Part shown: in pieces, positions 1 through 6,339 of the stretch | Layout: the number at the start of each line of letters is the position of its first letter | How positions within the stretch are numbered: the stretch's first letter is position 1 | DNA from: Microbacteriaceae bacterium | GTDB lineage: Bacteria > Actinomycetota > Actinomycetes > Actinomycetales > Microbacteriaceae | NCBI GenBank assembly: GCA_947453285.1 | Contig: CANGGA010000014.1 | Location: forward strand, 1 to 12,591 | Direction of reading: 5' to 3' | Length of the DNA stretch: 12,591 bases | Notes under the pieces: model-generated | Database searches by the model: none | What the model was told of the DNA's origin: nothing | Seen by the model: only the letters and a program-made list of their open reading frames with translations | Program-made: the position numbers and the translations under genes

Positions 1-170
1 CAATGCTTCCAAACGTAGACAACAATGCGTCACCCGAGGCTCAGCTCGCCGCGTTTGCTTCTCGCTCGGCACTCGGCGCAATTGCTGTTGCAATCGCCGG
101 GGCTTTGATTGTGGTGGCCGGAGTAGCAAACGACCGACGCGCTTCGGCGCAACCTGTTGGCGCTAACTAA
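1..170 (+). CDS. C-terminal fragment of a membrane protein, possibly an MFS-type transporter
   Basis: The frame that ends at the TAA at 168-170 is open from the window edge, so this is the 3' end of a gene that starts outside. About 55 residues are visible. They contain a short polar stretch, then one strongly hydrophobic helix (residues reading GAIAVAIAGALIVVAGVA), then a positively charged, polar tail (NDRRASAQPVGAN). A last transmembrane helix followed by a short Arg-rich cytoplasmic tail is typical of the C-terminus of multi-pass transporters such as the major facilitator superfamily, but one helix cannot prove the family. An in-frame ATG at 3-5 could in principle start a tiny one-helix protein, but it has no visible upstream context. 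The gene converges on the phosphatase gene with a 3-nt gap and no terminator hairpin between them. Confidence 0.6.
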   Translation, partial: MLPNVDNNASPEAQLAAFASRSALGAIAVAIAGALIVVAGVANDRRASAQPVGAN

Positions 171-173
171 AAC

Positions 174-740
174 TTAAGCGCGCCACTCGCCTGGCTTGAT
201 GGCCATCAGCCATTTTTCGAATGTGTCGTTGCGCAGCACCGAGCGCGCACGCTTGTCTCGCATGAGTTGAATTGCCTTTGCCGCACTCATGCCGTCGCGA
301 ATCAGAACTAATGCCATTACCAGCCCAGATCGGTTGATGCCGGCTTGGCATCTGATTAGAACCTTCTTGCCGGCGCGCCAATCGCTGTGCGCAAGTTTCA
401 CGATGTCGTGCAGCGCCGAAGTCTCGAAGTCTGACATGTCGCCGTCATAAATTCCGAAGCGAATCTCTTTGACGAACCAATCGACTGGTTGGGCCCAGGC
501 ATACATGGTGATCACGGTGTCGAACTCTTCAGGGCCGATTGCAGGCAGTTCGTTTCTGTTTCCGACGAGTCGCATGTCGTGTTCGTCGTGAGTGCCACCT
601 AGCCAGAGGCCGGGTTTGATTTCATCCCAGGTGTTTTCAGGCAGATAGGGGCTCTGATCTGGGCGTTGACCGGCGTTTAGCTTCTCGAGAAAGGCGTCGA
701 TGCTCGCCTGTCGGGCTTTTTCGTTATCTGGATTGGTCAT
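174..740 (-). CDS. dual-specificity/tyrosine-type protein phosphatase
   Basis: This 188-residue soluble protein carries a cysteine-phosphatase P-loop. The sequence VLIRCQAGINRSG holds the CX5R motif, with nucleophile Cys131, phosphate-binding Arg137 and Ser138. A WPD-like acidic stretch (YDGDMSD, Asp99-Asp104) about 30 residues upstream could supply the general acid. The opening IKPGLWLGG near residue 41 is typical of the DSPc fold. The family cleaves phosphate from Tyr/Ser/Thr, and sometimes from lipids, sugars or RNA, so the substrate is not known. The residue before the Cys is Arg rather than the usual His. The first 35 residues look disordered. There is no Shine-Dalgarno before the ATG at 740, but a -10-like TATCAC lies at 752-747, so the mRNA is probably leaderless. 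It is divergent from the TPR gene and shares its putative DNA-damage promoter region. The phosphatase fold is clear; the role is inferred only from promoter type. Confidence 0.85.
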   Translation of the reverse strand: MTNPDNEKARQASIDAFLEKLNAGQRPDQSPYLPENTWDEIKPGLWLGGTHDEHDMRLVGNRNELPAIGPEEFDTVITMYAWAQPVDWFVKEIRFGIYDGDMSDFETSALHDIVKLAHSDWRAGKKVLIRCQAGINRSGLVMALVLIRDGMSAAKAIQLMRDKRARSVLRNDTFEKWLMAIKPGEWRA

Positions 741-746
741 ATCTAA

Positions 747-770
747 GTGATAACAGCACCCACCGACATT
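747..770 (-). promoter_or_regulatory. putative PafBC-type DNA-damage promoter of the phosphatase gene
   Basis: Read on the minus strand from 770, the sequence is AATGTCGGTG, then 8 nt, then TATCAC (752-747). This matches the mycobacterial RecA-independent damage promoter consensus tTGTCRGTG-N8-TAnnnT in spacing and in all core bases except the final T of the -10. The end of the -10 is 6 nt from the ATG at 740, so transcription would start at or next to the start codon. The motif is an established PafBC target; its function here is inferred. Confidence 0.65.
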
Positions 771-792
771 TAACGGCGTGGCGATTTCAAAG

Positions 793-816
793 AATGTCGG
801 TGGTCGGGTTCATAGT
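793..816 (+). promoter_or_regulatory. putative PafBC-type DNA-damage promoter of the TPR gene
   Basis: On the plus strand AATGTCGGTG (793-802) is followed by 8 nt and CATAGT (811-816). This fits tTGTCRGTG-N8-TAnnnT apart from the first base of the -10 and the leading T. The expected start of transcription is near 822-824, which leaves a leader of about 47 nt with a good Shine-Dalgarno (AAAGGGG at 856-862, 7 nt before the ATG). It forms an 11-bp perfect inverted repeat (760-770/793-803) with the minus-strand copy. Confidence 0.65.
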
Positions 817-869
817 TATCTTCCGTTTCACTTTGGGGGATTCAATTTCGAGCGCAAAGGGGCATTTCT

Positions 870-2375
870 ATGTCTGATTTCTGGGATTACCGCGGTTGGT
901 CACGCAATGAAGAAAACAACGACTGGCAAGACATCCATGGCGACAACCTCGAATATCGAGCTGACGCACTGCTGAATCGTGCGCTAGACAGTGGCCACGC
1001 CCCTGAAGACCTCGACAAGACCATCCCTTACCTGTCGGCGGCGGCTGCCCTAAACCGCCAGATCGAGCGCATTCCTGAGCTGTTGCAGTGCCTGCTATTG
1101 CTTGGCGATTGCTACCTCACCCTTTGCAAAGGTGACGAAGTTGCCGAAGTTGCGCGCGAGGCCGAAGAGGTTGCGCTGCAGACCTTCAACGACAGTGCCC
1201 GGGCCAAGGCCATCCACCTTCAGGGCTACAACTACTATTTGCAAAAGAAACACTCGATTGCAGCAGACCACTCGGCTAACGCTGGGCAACTCTACGAGGC
1301 TGCGTTTGATCTCGATGAAGCCTTCGCTGTCTATATGGCTGCCGGCCGGCTTTATCGATGGAATGGCGAACTCGACAAGTCACTCGAATCATTTGGCAAC
1401 GCCCTACGCGTTGCGAAGAACAACGAAGACCTAGAGCGAATTCTCGATGCTAAAACTTGGCTCGCATACATGCAACTGCGCGTCACGCCGAAGGTTGATC
1501 TAGAAGAAGCCAAGACAAACCTTGATTTGATTCGCGACCAACTCAAGTTGGCTAAATTTCGAGTTGCCACTAGTCGCCAGTTTGACCTGGCATGCGCCTG
1601 GCTTCGCGTTCATACCGACCCGTTCGAGGCTGCAAAAAATTTCGATGCGCTCATCGAAATTGCTCGCGCCGATAAAGAAACTATGATCATTGTCGAATTC
1701 TCGCTTGGCCGAGCCTATGCCCTTGGCCAATTTGAACGCGGTGAAAATTTCGTTCAGTCACTGCGTTCGACTCTTGCGATTCTCGAAGATTTAGAAGCCC
1801 CGATAGCCATTCTCGATGTTGCAAAACCCTTGGCAGATTTCTACATCGAAAACGAACAGTTTCAAGAAGCAGAGTTGGTCTGGGCTAGGAGTCGCGCCAT
1901 CGCGGAACGACGAGGAGAGTCACCTGCGGCGCTCACCTATTTTGACCAGATGATTGCGCTCTGCATCGCCGCATATGCAGAGCCCGAGCGTGCCTTGTTA
2001 GTTCTCGAGAGCGCATTGCCTAAGACCATCGAAAAGCCGCTTCCGTTCGATTACGAGTATGCGCTTGCCAAGGCCTACGCCGCCAACGACCGAAGCACCG
2101 AATCGCTAATCGTCATCGACCGAGCGCTCACCACCCTTGGCGATGGTTCGTTGGCAAAGTTGGAATACGCAGAACTGCACGAGCTCAAGTGCGACCTTTT
2201 CGACAAGCAGGGCAATCCTCTAGCCGCTAAGAATGAGGCCAAGTTGAGCTTTGACGCCTATTTCGATCTCAACCAGATTGACAAGGCAAAACGCTTGAAG
2301 GCGAAATACCTGATGCAACAACCCGGCGACGCAGATCCTGAGACCGGGGCTATCACCCTCGGAAACTGGGGATAG
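870..2375 (+). CDS. TPR-like helical repeat protein of unknown function
   Basis: I do not recognise a named family for this 501-residue protein. It is rich in Ala, Leu, Glu and Asp and appears almost wholly alpha-helical. Pairs of amphipathic helices resemble tetratricopeptide repeats, best seen around residues 70-185 (for example LLQCLLLLGDCYLTLCKGD and AAGRLYRWNGELDKSLESFGNALR) and again around 385-490 (DYEYALAKAYAANDRSTESL onward). There is no signal peptide, transmembrane segment, catalytic motif or HTH, so it is probably a cytoplasmic scaffold or protein-binding module. The N-terminus (MSDFWDYRGWSRNEENNDWQ) is Trp- and acid-rich and is not TPR-like. The ATG at 870 has a good Shine-Dalgarno. 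A PafBC-type motif lies upstream, and the divergent neighbour is a phosphatase with the same motif. A partner role with the phosphatase in the DNA-damage response is an inference. The gene ends 14 nt from the convergent histidine kinase gene. Confidence 0.85.
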   Translation: MSDFWDYRGWSRNEENNDWQDIHGDNLEYRADALLNRALDSGHAPEDLDKTIPYLSAAAALNRQIERIPELLQCLLLLGDCYLTLCKGDEVAEVAREAEEVALQTFNDSARAKAIHLQGYNYYLQKKHSIAADHSANAGQLYEAAFDLDEAFAVYMAAGRLYRWNGELDKSLESFGNALRVAKNNEDLERILDAKTWLAYMQLRVTPKVDLEEAKTNLDLIRDQLKLAKFRVATSRQFDLACAWLRVHTDPFEAAKNFDALIEIARADKETMIIVEFSLGRAYALGQFERGENFVQSLRSTLAILEDLEAPIAILDVAKPLADFYIENEQFQEAELVWARSRAIAERRGESPAALTYFDQMIALCIAAYAEPERALLVLESALPKTIEKPLPFDYEYALAKAYAANDRSTESLIVIDRALTTLGDGSLAKLEYAELHELKCDLFDKQGNPLAAKNEAKLSFDAYFDLNQIDKAKRLKAKYLMQQPGDADPETGAITLGNWG

Positions 2376-2389
2376 TCACTGGTTTCTGG

Positions 2390-4126
2390 CTAGGCAATAA
2401 AGATGGTCGCACCAAATTTGGTGCGGCCATCAGCCATTTCAGACAATGCCCAGCTATGGGTCAACTCGCTATACAGTTTCGAACCAAAGCCAGAGCCCGA
2501 ACGGTTCACTGGAGCTCTGCCGTTATTGATAACAGAAATTTCAATGAACTTGGCAACAACATTCGCTTCAATTTCGATTTCGGTTGCTGATCCGTGCTTA
2601 ATTGCATTTGAAGTGGCTTCACGCAATACCTCAACCAAGGCTTCATTGAGCAACGGATTCTTTTTGACTATTTGATAGACGCTCTTCGAAACATTCGAAT
2701 AAATCTCGCATGAGCCAGCCCACACCTCAATGATTTGCGAAAGAACAGATCGCAAGTCTGGAGATTCGAGAGAATCGAATTTTAGAATTTCCAAGGCGTT
2801 TTCGAGATCGGCATTTACCGACTGGATTAGTTTCTTAGACGGCCTCTGGGCCTGGGCCAAGCGCATGGCCGAAGCATAAAGAGCGGCCTGCACCGGACCA
2901 TGCAAAACAGTAGCCACTCTGCGTCGATTCAACCAAAGCTCGCGACGAACTTGCGAGTTAAGCAGCTCTAGCTGATCATTCACTTTGACCGCGCGATTAG
3001 TCGATTCGGATCTTTGAGTTTGTCTAACCTGGCCGATGAAGAACGCTATGCCAATAATGATGGTGAGCGTGGTGATTCTGCCCCACGAATAAGGGTCTAG
3101 GTTGCCGACAAGACTTAGCATCGCGCTCGAAGCCAACCCAGCAATCGCATAAATGACAATTTGCAAAAAGAAAGCAGCTGCCGCTGGCAACCACAGCTTG
3201 CGCAATGCGTTCTCAGCGATAAACAACACGGCAAAAGTCGAAACCCCAAGCAAACCGAGGGCTTCGAATGAGTCGGCTTCATAAGCCACGACTGCGGCCG
3301 GAGTAGCCACGATGCAAATCAAAACCGAAGCCCAAAAAGGAACGAGCTGATTTGAGATCTGCACACGGGCGCCGATTCGCCAGTTCTCGCGCCCGACTGC
3401 CAAGTCGCTAGTTGTTTGACCAGAGGGCAACTCCGATGACCCCTCGGCTACCGCAAGGCTAAGCGGCCGAACCACGTTGTCGACGGTAGCCCGAAGTGCC
3501 TCAACTTCGATTGAAACCTCGCTTGCCTTTGCGCCCTTTAGGTTGCTCATCAACTCTTGAATAATTGGCGTTATCAGCCCCGAAACTCGGCCCGACACTT
3601 CTGAGTTCAACCGCGAAATCTCGCCACGCATGGTGGCTAGACGTTTTTCTAGAATCCGCCTGCTTTTTTCAAGCGCCTGCAGGGCTTCTGTTGCGCGCAG
3701 CGAGTTTGAGACCAGAACGGCAACCATAGACAAAGAAAGAAATACGTAAAGAGTTGAACCGAAAATTCGATAGGCCAGCTGCCCGTCACCGATAATTCCC
3801 GCTTCTCGACCAACTAAGAAAATTGTGATGCCGCGAAGGAGCCCGGCCGCAACAAAAATCAAGAGATAGACCAAAGACGGCAATGGTTTCGCTATGAACA
3901 GTCTGACCGAGACTGGAATGACCATGGCGGCAAGGTAACCGAGAGTGGAGATCAGCAACCAGGTGGCGAAAGTTCCTTGTAGTCTTCCAAAATCTAAAAC
4001 TAAATTAGCCAACCCAATGGGAATCGCGGAGGCAATTAGCGTTTCACTTCTAAGCGCATAAGGCGATGCGATCTGGCGCAAAGCGCCAGTCATTTTGAAT
4101 CGAGGTGTCGTGGCCTTTTCAGACAT
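2390..4126 (-). CDS. membrane sensor histidine kinase, NarL/DesK-type
   Basis: This 578-residue kinase probably autophosphorylates and passes phosphate to the adjacent regulator. Four hydrophobic helices lie at about residues 28-47, 52-77, 84-106 and 122-141. A cytoplasmic helical region with coiled-coil character follows (about 141-255). Then come four more hydrophobic segments (about 260-281, 286-305, 312-340, 352-366), a second coil, an H-box-like segment RRRVATVLHGPVQ with candidate phospho-acceptor His409, and a C-terminal ATPase domain. The N-box is EATSNAIKHG (Asn507) and the glycine-rich lid is GSGFGSKL near 543-550. The first G-box reads INNG, so the usual adenine-contacting Asp is replaced by Asn. 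There is no large extracellular sensor domain, so the signal may be membrane state or an intramembrane ligand. Its ATG overlaps the regulator stop by 1 nt (TAATG), which implies translational coupling. The 3' end of the coding sequence forms a strong palindrome. Confidence 0.9.
   Translation of the reverse strand: MSEKATTPRFKMTGALRQIASPYALRSETLIASAIPIGLANLVLDFGRLQGTFATWLLISTLGYLAAMVIPVSVRLFIAKPLPSLVYLLIFVAAGLLRGITIFLVGREAGIIGDGQLAYRIFGSTLYVFLSLSMVAVLVSNSLRATEALQALEKSRRILEKRLATMRGEISRLNSEVSGRVSGLITPIIQELMSNLKGAKASEVSIEVEALRATVDNVVRPLSLAVAEGSSELPSGQTTSDLAVGRENWRIGARVQISNQLVPFWASVLICIVATPAAVVAYEADSFEALGLLGVSTFAVLFIAENALRKLWLPAAAAFFLQIVIYAIAGLASSAMLSLVGNLDPYSWGRITTLTIIIGIAFFIGQVRQTQRSESTNRAVKVNDQLELLNSQVRRELWLNRRRVATVLHGPVQAALYASAMRLAQAQRPSKKLIQSVNADLENALEILKFDSLESPDLRSVLSQIIEVWAGSCEIYSNVSKSVYQIVKKNPLLNEALVEVLREATSNAIKHGSATEIEIEANVVAKFIEISVINNGRAPVNRSGSGFGSKLYSELTHSWALSEMADGRTKFGATIFIA
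2402..2431 (-). terminator. hairpin inside the end of the kinase gene, probable intrinsic terminator
   Basis: A 30-bp near-perfect palindrome (only T2407-G2426 is a wobble) has arms GATGGTCGCACC and GGTGCGGCCATC around AAATTT. In the minus-strand RNA it is followed at once by UUUAUU, as in an intrinsic terminator, yet it lies within the last codons of the kinase gene (GRTKFGATIFIA). The plus-strand TPR transcript would also form this hairpin 27 nt after its stop, but lacks a following U-run. Confidence 0.55.
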
Positions 4127-4767
4127 TATTCACTCGGACGTGTTGCTACGAAAAACTTCTTCACAGCGTCTACGCGTGAGTTTCCTTCGGACTGAACATC
4201 GATATTTAGTGCCTCAAAAACACGACTAATCATTCCCTCAACCGCGCGAACGCTTGTTCCACGTGCATCAGCAATCTGCTGATTAGAAAGACCCTCGGCG
4301 ATTTGTTTGAGCACTTCAAGTTGCTTTGCTGAAAGACCAGCCAATGGACGATTGGCGTCTAGGTCATGACGCGCAAGTTGCGAAGTTTCATTTTGCAAAA
4401 CCGCGTTTAGAGCGGCGACCAGTTCGTTTGCATCGACCAAATTCGATTTGCGCAGGTAAGCTGCGTTCTTTGGAATGCTCTTTGTGTCTTTGCCAACGAG
4501 CCTCGGGTCTGGAAGGTTGGTCAGAAAAACCACAGCTAGTTCGGGGCTCTCTGCGATTACCGCAGCGGCGAGATCGAAGCCGTCTGGGCCTGGGCCTAGT
4601 TCGATGTCGATAACCATTGCATCTGGGTCGATTGCTAGGTGTGCTCGCTTTGCGTCTGCCGCATTCGCGGCCGTGGTCACCTTAAAGCCAGCGCCTTCTA
4701 GCGTCTTGCCAATGAGGTCGCGCATGAGCGGCTCATTTTCAACGACTACAACGTTTCTTGCAAACAT
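4126..4767 (-). CDS. NarL/LuxR-family response regulator
   Basis: This 213-residue two-component regulator has an N-terminal receiver domain and a C-terminal LuxR-type DNA-binding domain. In the receiver, the acidic pocket is ENE (10-12), the phosphorylated residue should be Asp54 (AMVIDIELGPG), the switch Thr is Thr83 (VVFLTN), and the conserved Lys is Lys107 (YLRKSNL). The HTH covers about residues 144-190 (LSAKQLEVLKQIAEGLSNQQIA), followed by SVRAVEGMISRVFEALN, where family members normally have TVxxHxxxIxxKL. The partner is the kinase encoded immediately downstream by a TAATG overlap. The ATG lies 12 nt after the stop of the decarboxylase gene and has only a weak Shine-Dalgarno. TAGGCT at 4782-4777, overlapping that stop codon, is a -10-like sequence that could give a nearly leaderless mRNA. 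Target genes are unknown; the adjacent decarboxylase and the operon itself are the first to suspect. Confidence 0.93.
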   Translation of the reverse strand: MFARNVVVVENEPLMRDLIGKTLEGAGFKVTTAANAADAKRAHLAIDPDAMVIDIELGPGPDGFDLAAAVIAESPELAVVFLTNLPDPRLVGKDTKSIPKNAAYLRKSNLVDANELVAALNAVLQNETSQLARHDLDANRPLAGLSAKQLEVLKQIAEGLSNQQIADARGTSVRAVEGMISRVFEALNIDVQSEGNSRVDAVKKFFVATRPSE

Positions 4768-4779
4768 AATGAACCAAGC

Positions 4780-6237
4780 CTATTGGGCAGGCAAAACCTT
4801 GAGGGTCTTGAGTGTTGGGTCGGCGACGAACTTGATCATTACCCCCATGTCTCGAGCCTGAAACAAGGCACCAAGAGCAGCCTCGGTAATCAATTCACCT
4901 GGCGAAAGAACAGGCACTCCCGGTGGATAAGGGCAAATCATTTCGGCAGAAACACGGCCCACGGCATCTTTGCTGTCTACGACTTCGTAGTCACTAAAGA
5001 ACGCCTCGCGCGGCGTAACGATGACCTGCGGCTCGATTGAGAATGCAGGAAGAATCTCGATGGGTCGCGGAGTGCCACGGTGTTCGTTCGCCGAAGCAAT
5101 GATGCGTCGAATCAAATCATCAACGCGATCAGGGGTGTCGGCAAAGGTGATCATCGGAATAATGATGTCGCGATTCGCCATTTCAACATCGATGTTTGCA
5201 GCGAGCAAATCTGCCTCAACCTTGTTTCCATCTGCACCGCAACCCGAAAGTAAAATCACGAGCTTAAGTGGGTCGATGTATTCACCATCGATTACATCGA
5301 TGCCGGCTGCGACCAAAGTTGCGCGACCTTTTTCGGTTGCCTCGATCACCGGGCCAATGAGTTCATGGCCGTGACGTTCAAGCAATGCACGAGCGGCATC
5401 AATTGAGGCAAGAATGCGGCCAGACATCGATGTCGTTTGAGTCGAATCGAACATCTTGTTAAATCGTGCAAGGTCTACATAGTTCGAATTCACCAAGACG
5501 AAACTCGCCTGCGAATAGCTAGGCAAAGTTTTGTGAGCAGAAGTAACCACGATGTCGGCACCCTCGCTTAACGGGTGGCCAGGCAGTTCTGGGTGAAAAC
5601 CATAGTGCGCAGCCCATGCCGCATCGACAACGAGTGGAATTCCGTATTCGTGAGTGACCTTAGCCAAACGCGGAATGTTTGACATCGTGCCAACGTATGA
5701 AGGTTCGCCGATCAAAACGGCTTTCGCATCTGGGTGAGCAGCAAGAGTTTCTGCCAAGCGCGACGATGGCAAATATTCCGGAAGCCCGGTTGCCGGGTTA
5801 ATTTCTGGGCGAATCCAAACCGGAATCACGCCGGCATAAACCAGGCCAACCAAGACCGACTTGTGAAGCGTGCGCGAAACGATGACCTTGTCACCAGGTG
5901 AGGCAACCGCCATTACGGCCGCGTGGTTTGAGCCAGAAGAGCCATTTACTCCGAAACGGCAGAGGTCTGCACCCCAGAGTTTGGCGGCTAGTGCCTCGGC
6001 CTCGAGAATCAGGCTTGGCGAAATGCGGTGAGGGTGGTTGCCCGGAAGCACAGGAATGTCACCGTCGACAACGGTGCCGGTTAGGTCATTGCGGCCTTTG
6101 TGGCCAGGAATCTGAAAGGGAGACCGATCGGTCTCCATGTCGCGAATCCACGCATCTAATAGGGGTGCGCTTGAGCGCAAGCCCATTGGGTCTTTAGGGT
6201 CTAACAGAGTAGCCGCACCGAATGCGTGACCGGTCAA
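4780..6237 (-). CDS. PLP-dependent Orn/Lys/Arg decarboxylase family enzyme
   Basis: This 485-residue enzyme belongs to the fold-type I decarboxylases that turn ornithine, lysine or arginine into a polyamine precursor or polyamine. Key marks are FQIPGHKG (41-48), NGSSGSN (98-104), TLHKS with His125 stacking on the cofactor, DAAWAAHYGFHP with Asp205 for the pyridine nitrogen, and SAHKTLPSYSQAS with the Schiff-base lysine Lys236. The C-terminal domain signature AEMICPYPPGVPVLSPGE is intact at 431-448. It lacks the N-terminal wing domain of the large enterobacterial inducible enzymes, as in the shorter Gram-positive members. Substrate cannot be told from sequence alone. The start is TTG at 6237, supported by AAAGG 8 nt upstream; the next Met is 18 codons in. 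The response regulator begins 12 nt downstream, suggesting one operon and possible regulation by that two-component pair. Confidence 0.88.
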   Translation of the reverse strand: MTGHAFGAATLLDPKDPMGLRSSAPLLDAWIRDMETDRSPFQIPGHKGRNDLTGTVVDGDIPVLPGNHPHRISPSLILEAEALAAKLWGADLCRFGVNGSSGSNHAAVMAVASPGDKVIVSRTLHKSVLVGLVYAGVIPVWIRPEINPATGLPEYLPSSRLAETLAAHPDAKAVLIGEPSYVGTMSNIPRLAKVTHEYGIPLVVDAAWAAHYGFHPELPGHPLSEGADIVVTSAHKTLPSYSQASFVLVNSNYVDLARFNKMFDSTQTTSMSGRILASIDAARALLERHGHELIGPVIEATEKGRATLVAAGIDVIDGEYIDPLKLVILLSGCGADGNKVEADLLAANIDVEMANRDIIIPMITFADTPDRVDDLIRRIIASANEHRGTPRPIEILPAFSIEPQVIVTPREAFFSDYEVVDSKDAVGRVSAEMICPYPPGVPVLSPGELITEAALGALFQARDMGVMIKFVADPTLKTLKVLPAQ

Positions 6238-6266
6238 TATCCCAACCTTTCAAATAGCGAACTAAT

Positions 6267-6272
6267 AGCCTA
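6267..6272 (-). promoter_or_regulatory. candidate -10 element for the decarboxylase operon
   Basis: TAGGCT on the minus strand (6272-6267) fits the actinobacterial TAnnnT -10. It lies between the rplA terminator and the TTG start, and predicts a leader of about 23 nt that contains the Shine-Dalgarno. No convincing -35 is visible. The same hexamer precedes the aminotransferase and response regulator genes. Confidence 0.35.
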
Positions 6273-6290
6273 CGAAACTTCACACGGATG

Positions 6291-6321
6291 AAAAAGGGCC
6301 GGAGGTTTAACTCCGGCCCTT
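6291..6321 (-). terminator. intrinsic terminator of the secE-nusG-rplK-rplA unit
   Basis: An 11-bp perfect GC-rich stem, AAGGGCCGGAG (6294-6304) and CTCCGGCCCTT (6311-6321), encloses a 6-nt loop. On the minus strand the stem runs into five T residues (6295-6291). It starts 18 nt after the rplA stop, so it ends that transcript and separates it from the decarboxylase gene. Confidence 0.92.
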
Positions 6322-6339
6322 CATCCAAGATTTAAATCT

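Noticed and set aside
3..170. A complete small one-helix membrane protein starting at the ATG at 3-5
   Set aside because: The frame is open to the window edge and there is no upstream sequence to judge a start; a truncated larger protein is simpler.
760..803. Reading the 11-bp inverted repeat as a terminator hairpin
   Set aside because: The spacer is 22 nt, there is no T-run, and it sits between divergent starts where no transcript ends. The double promoter reading explains it better.
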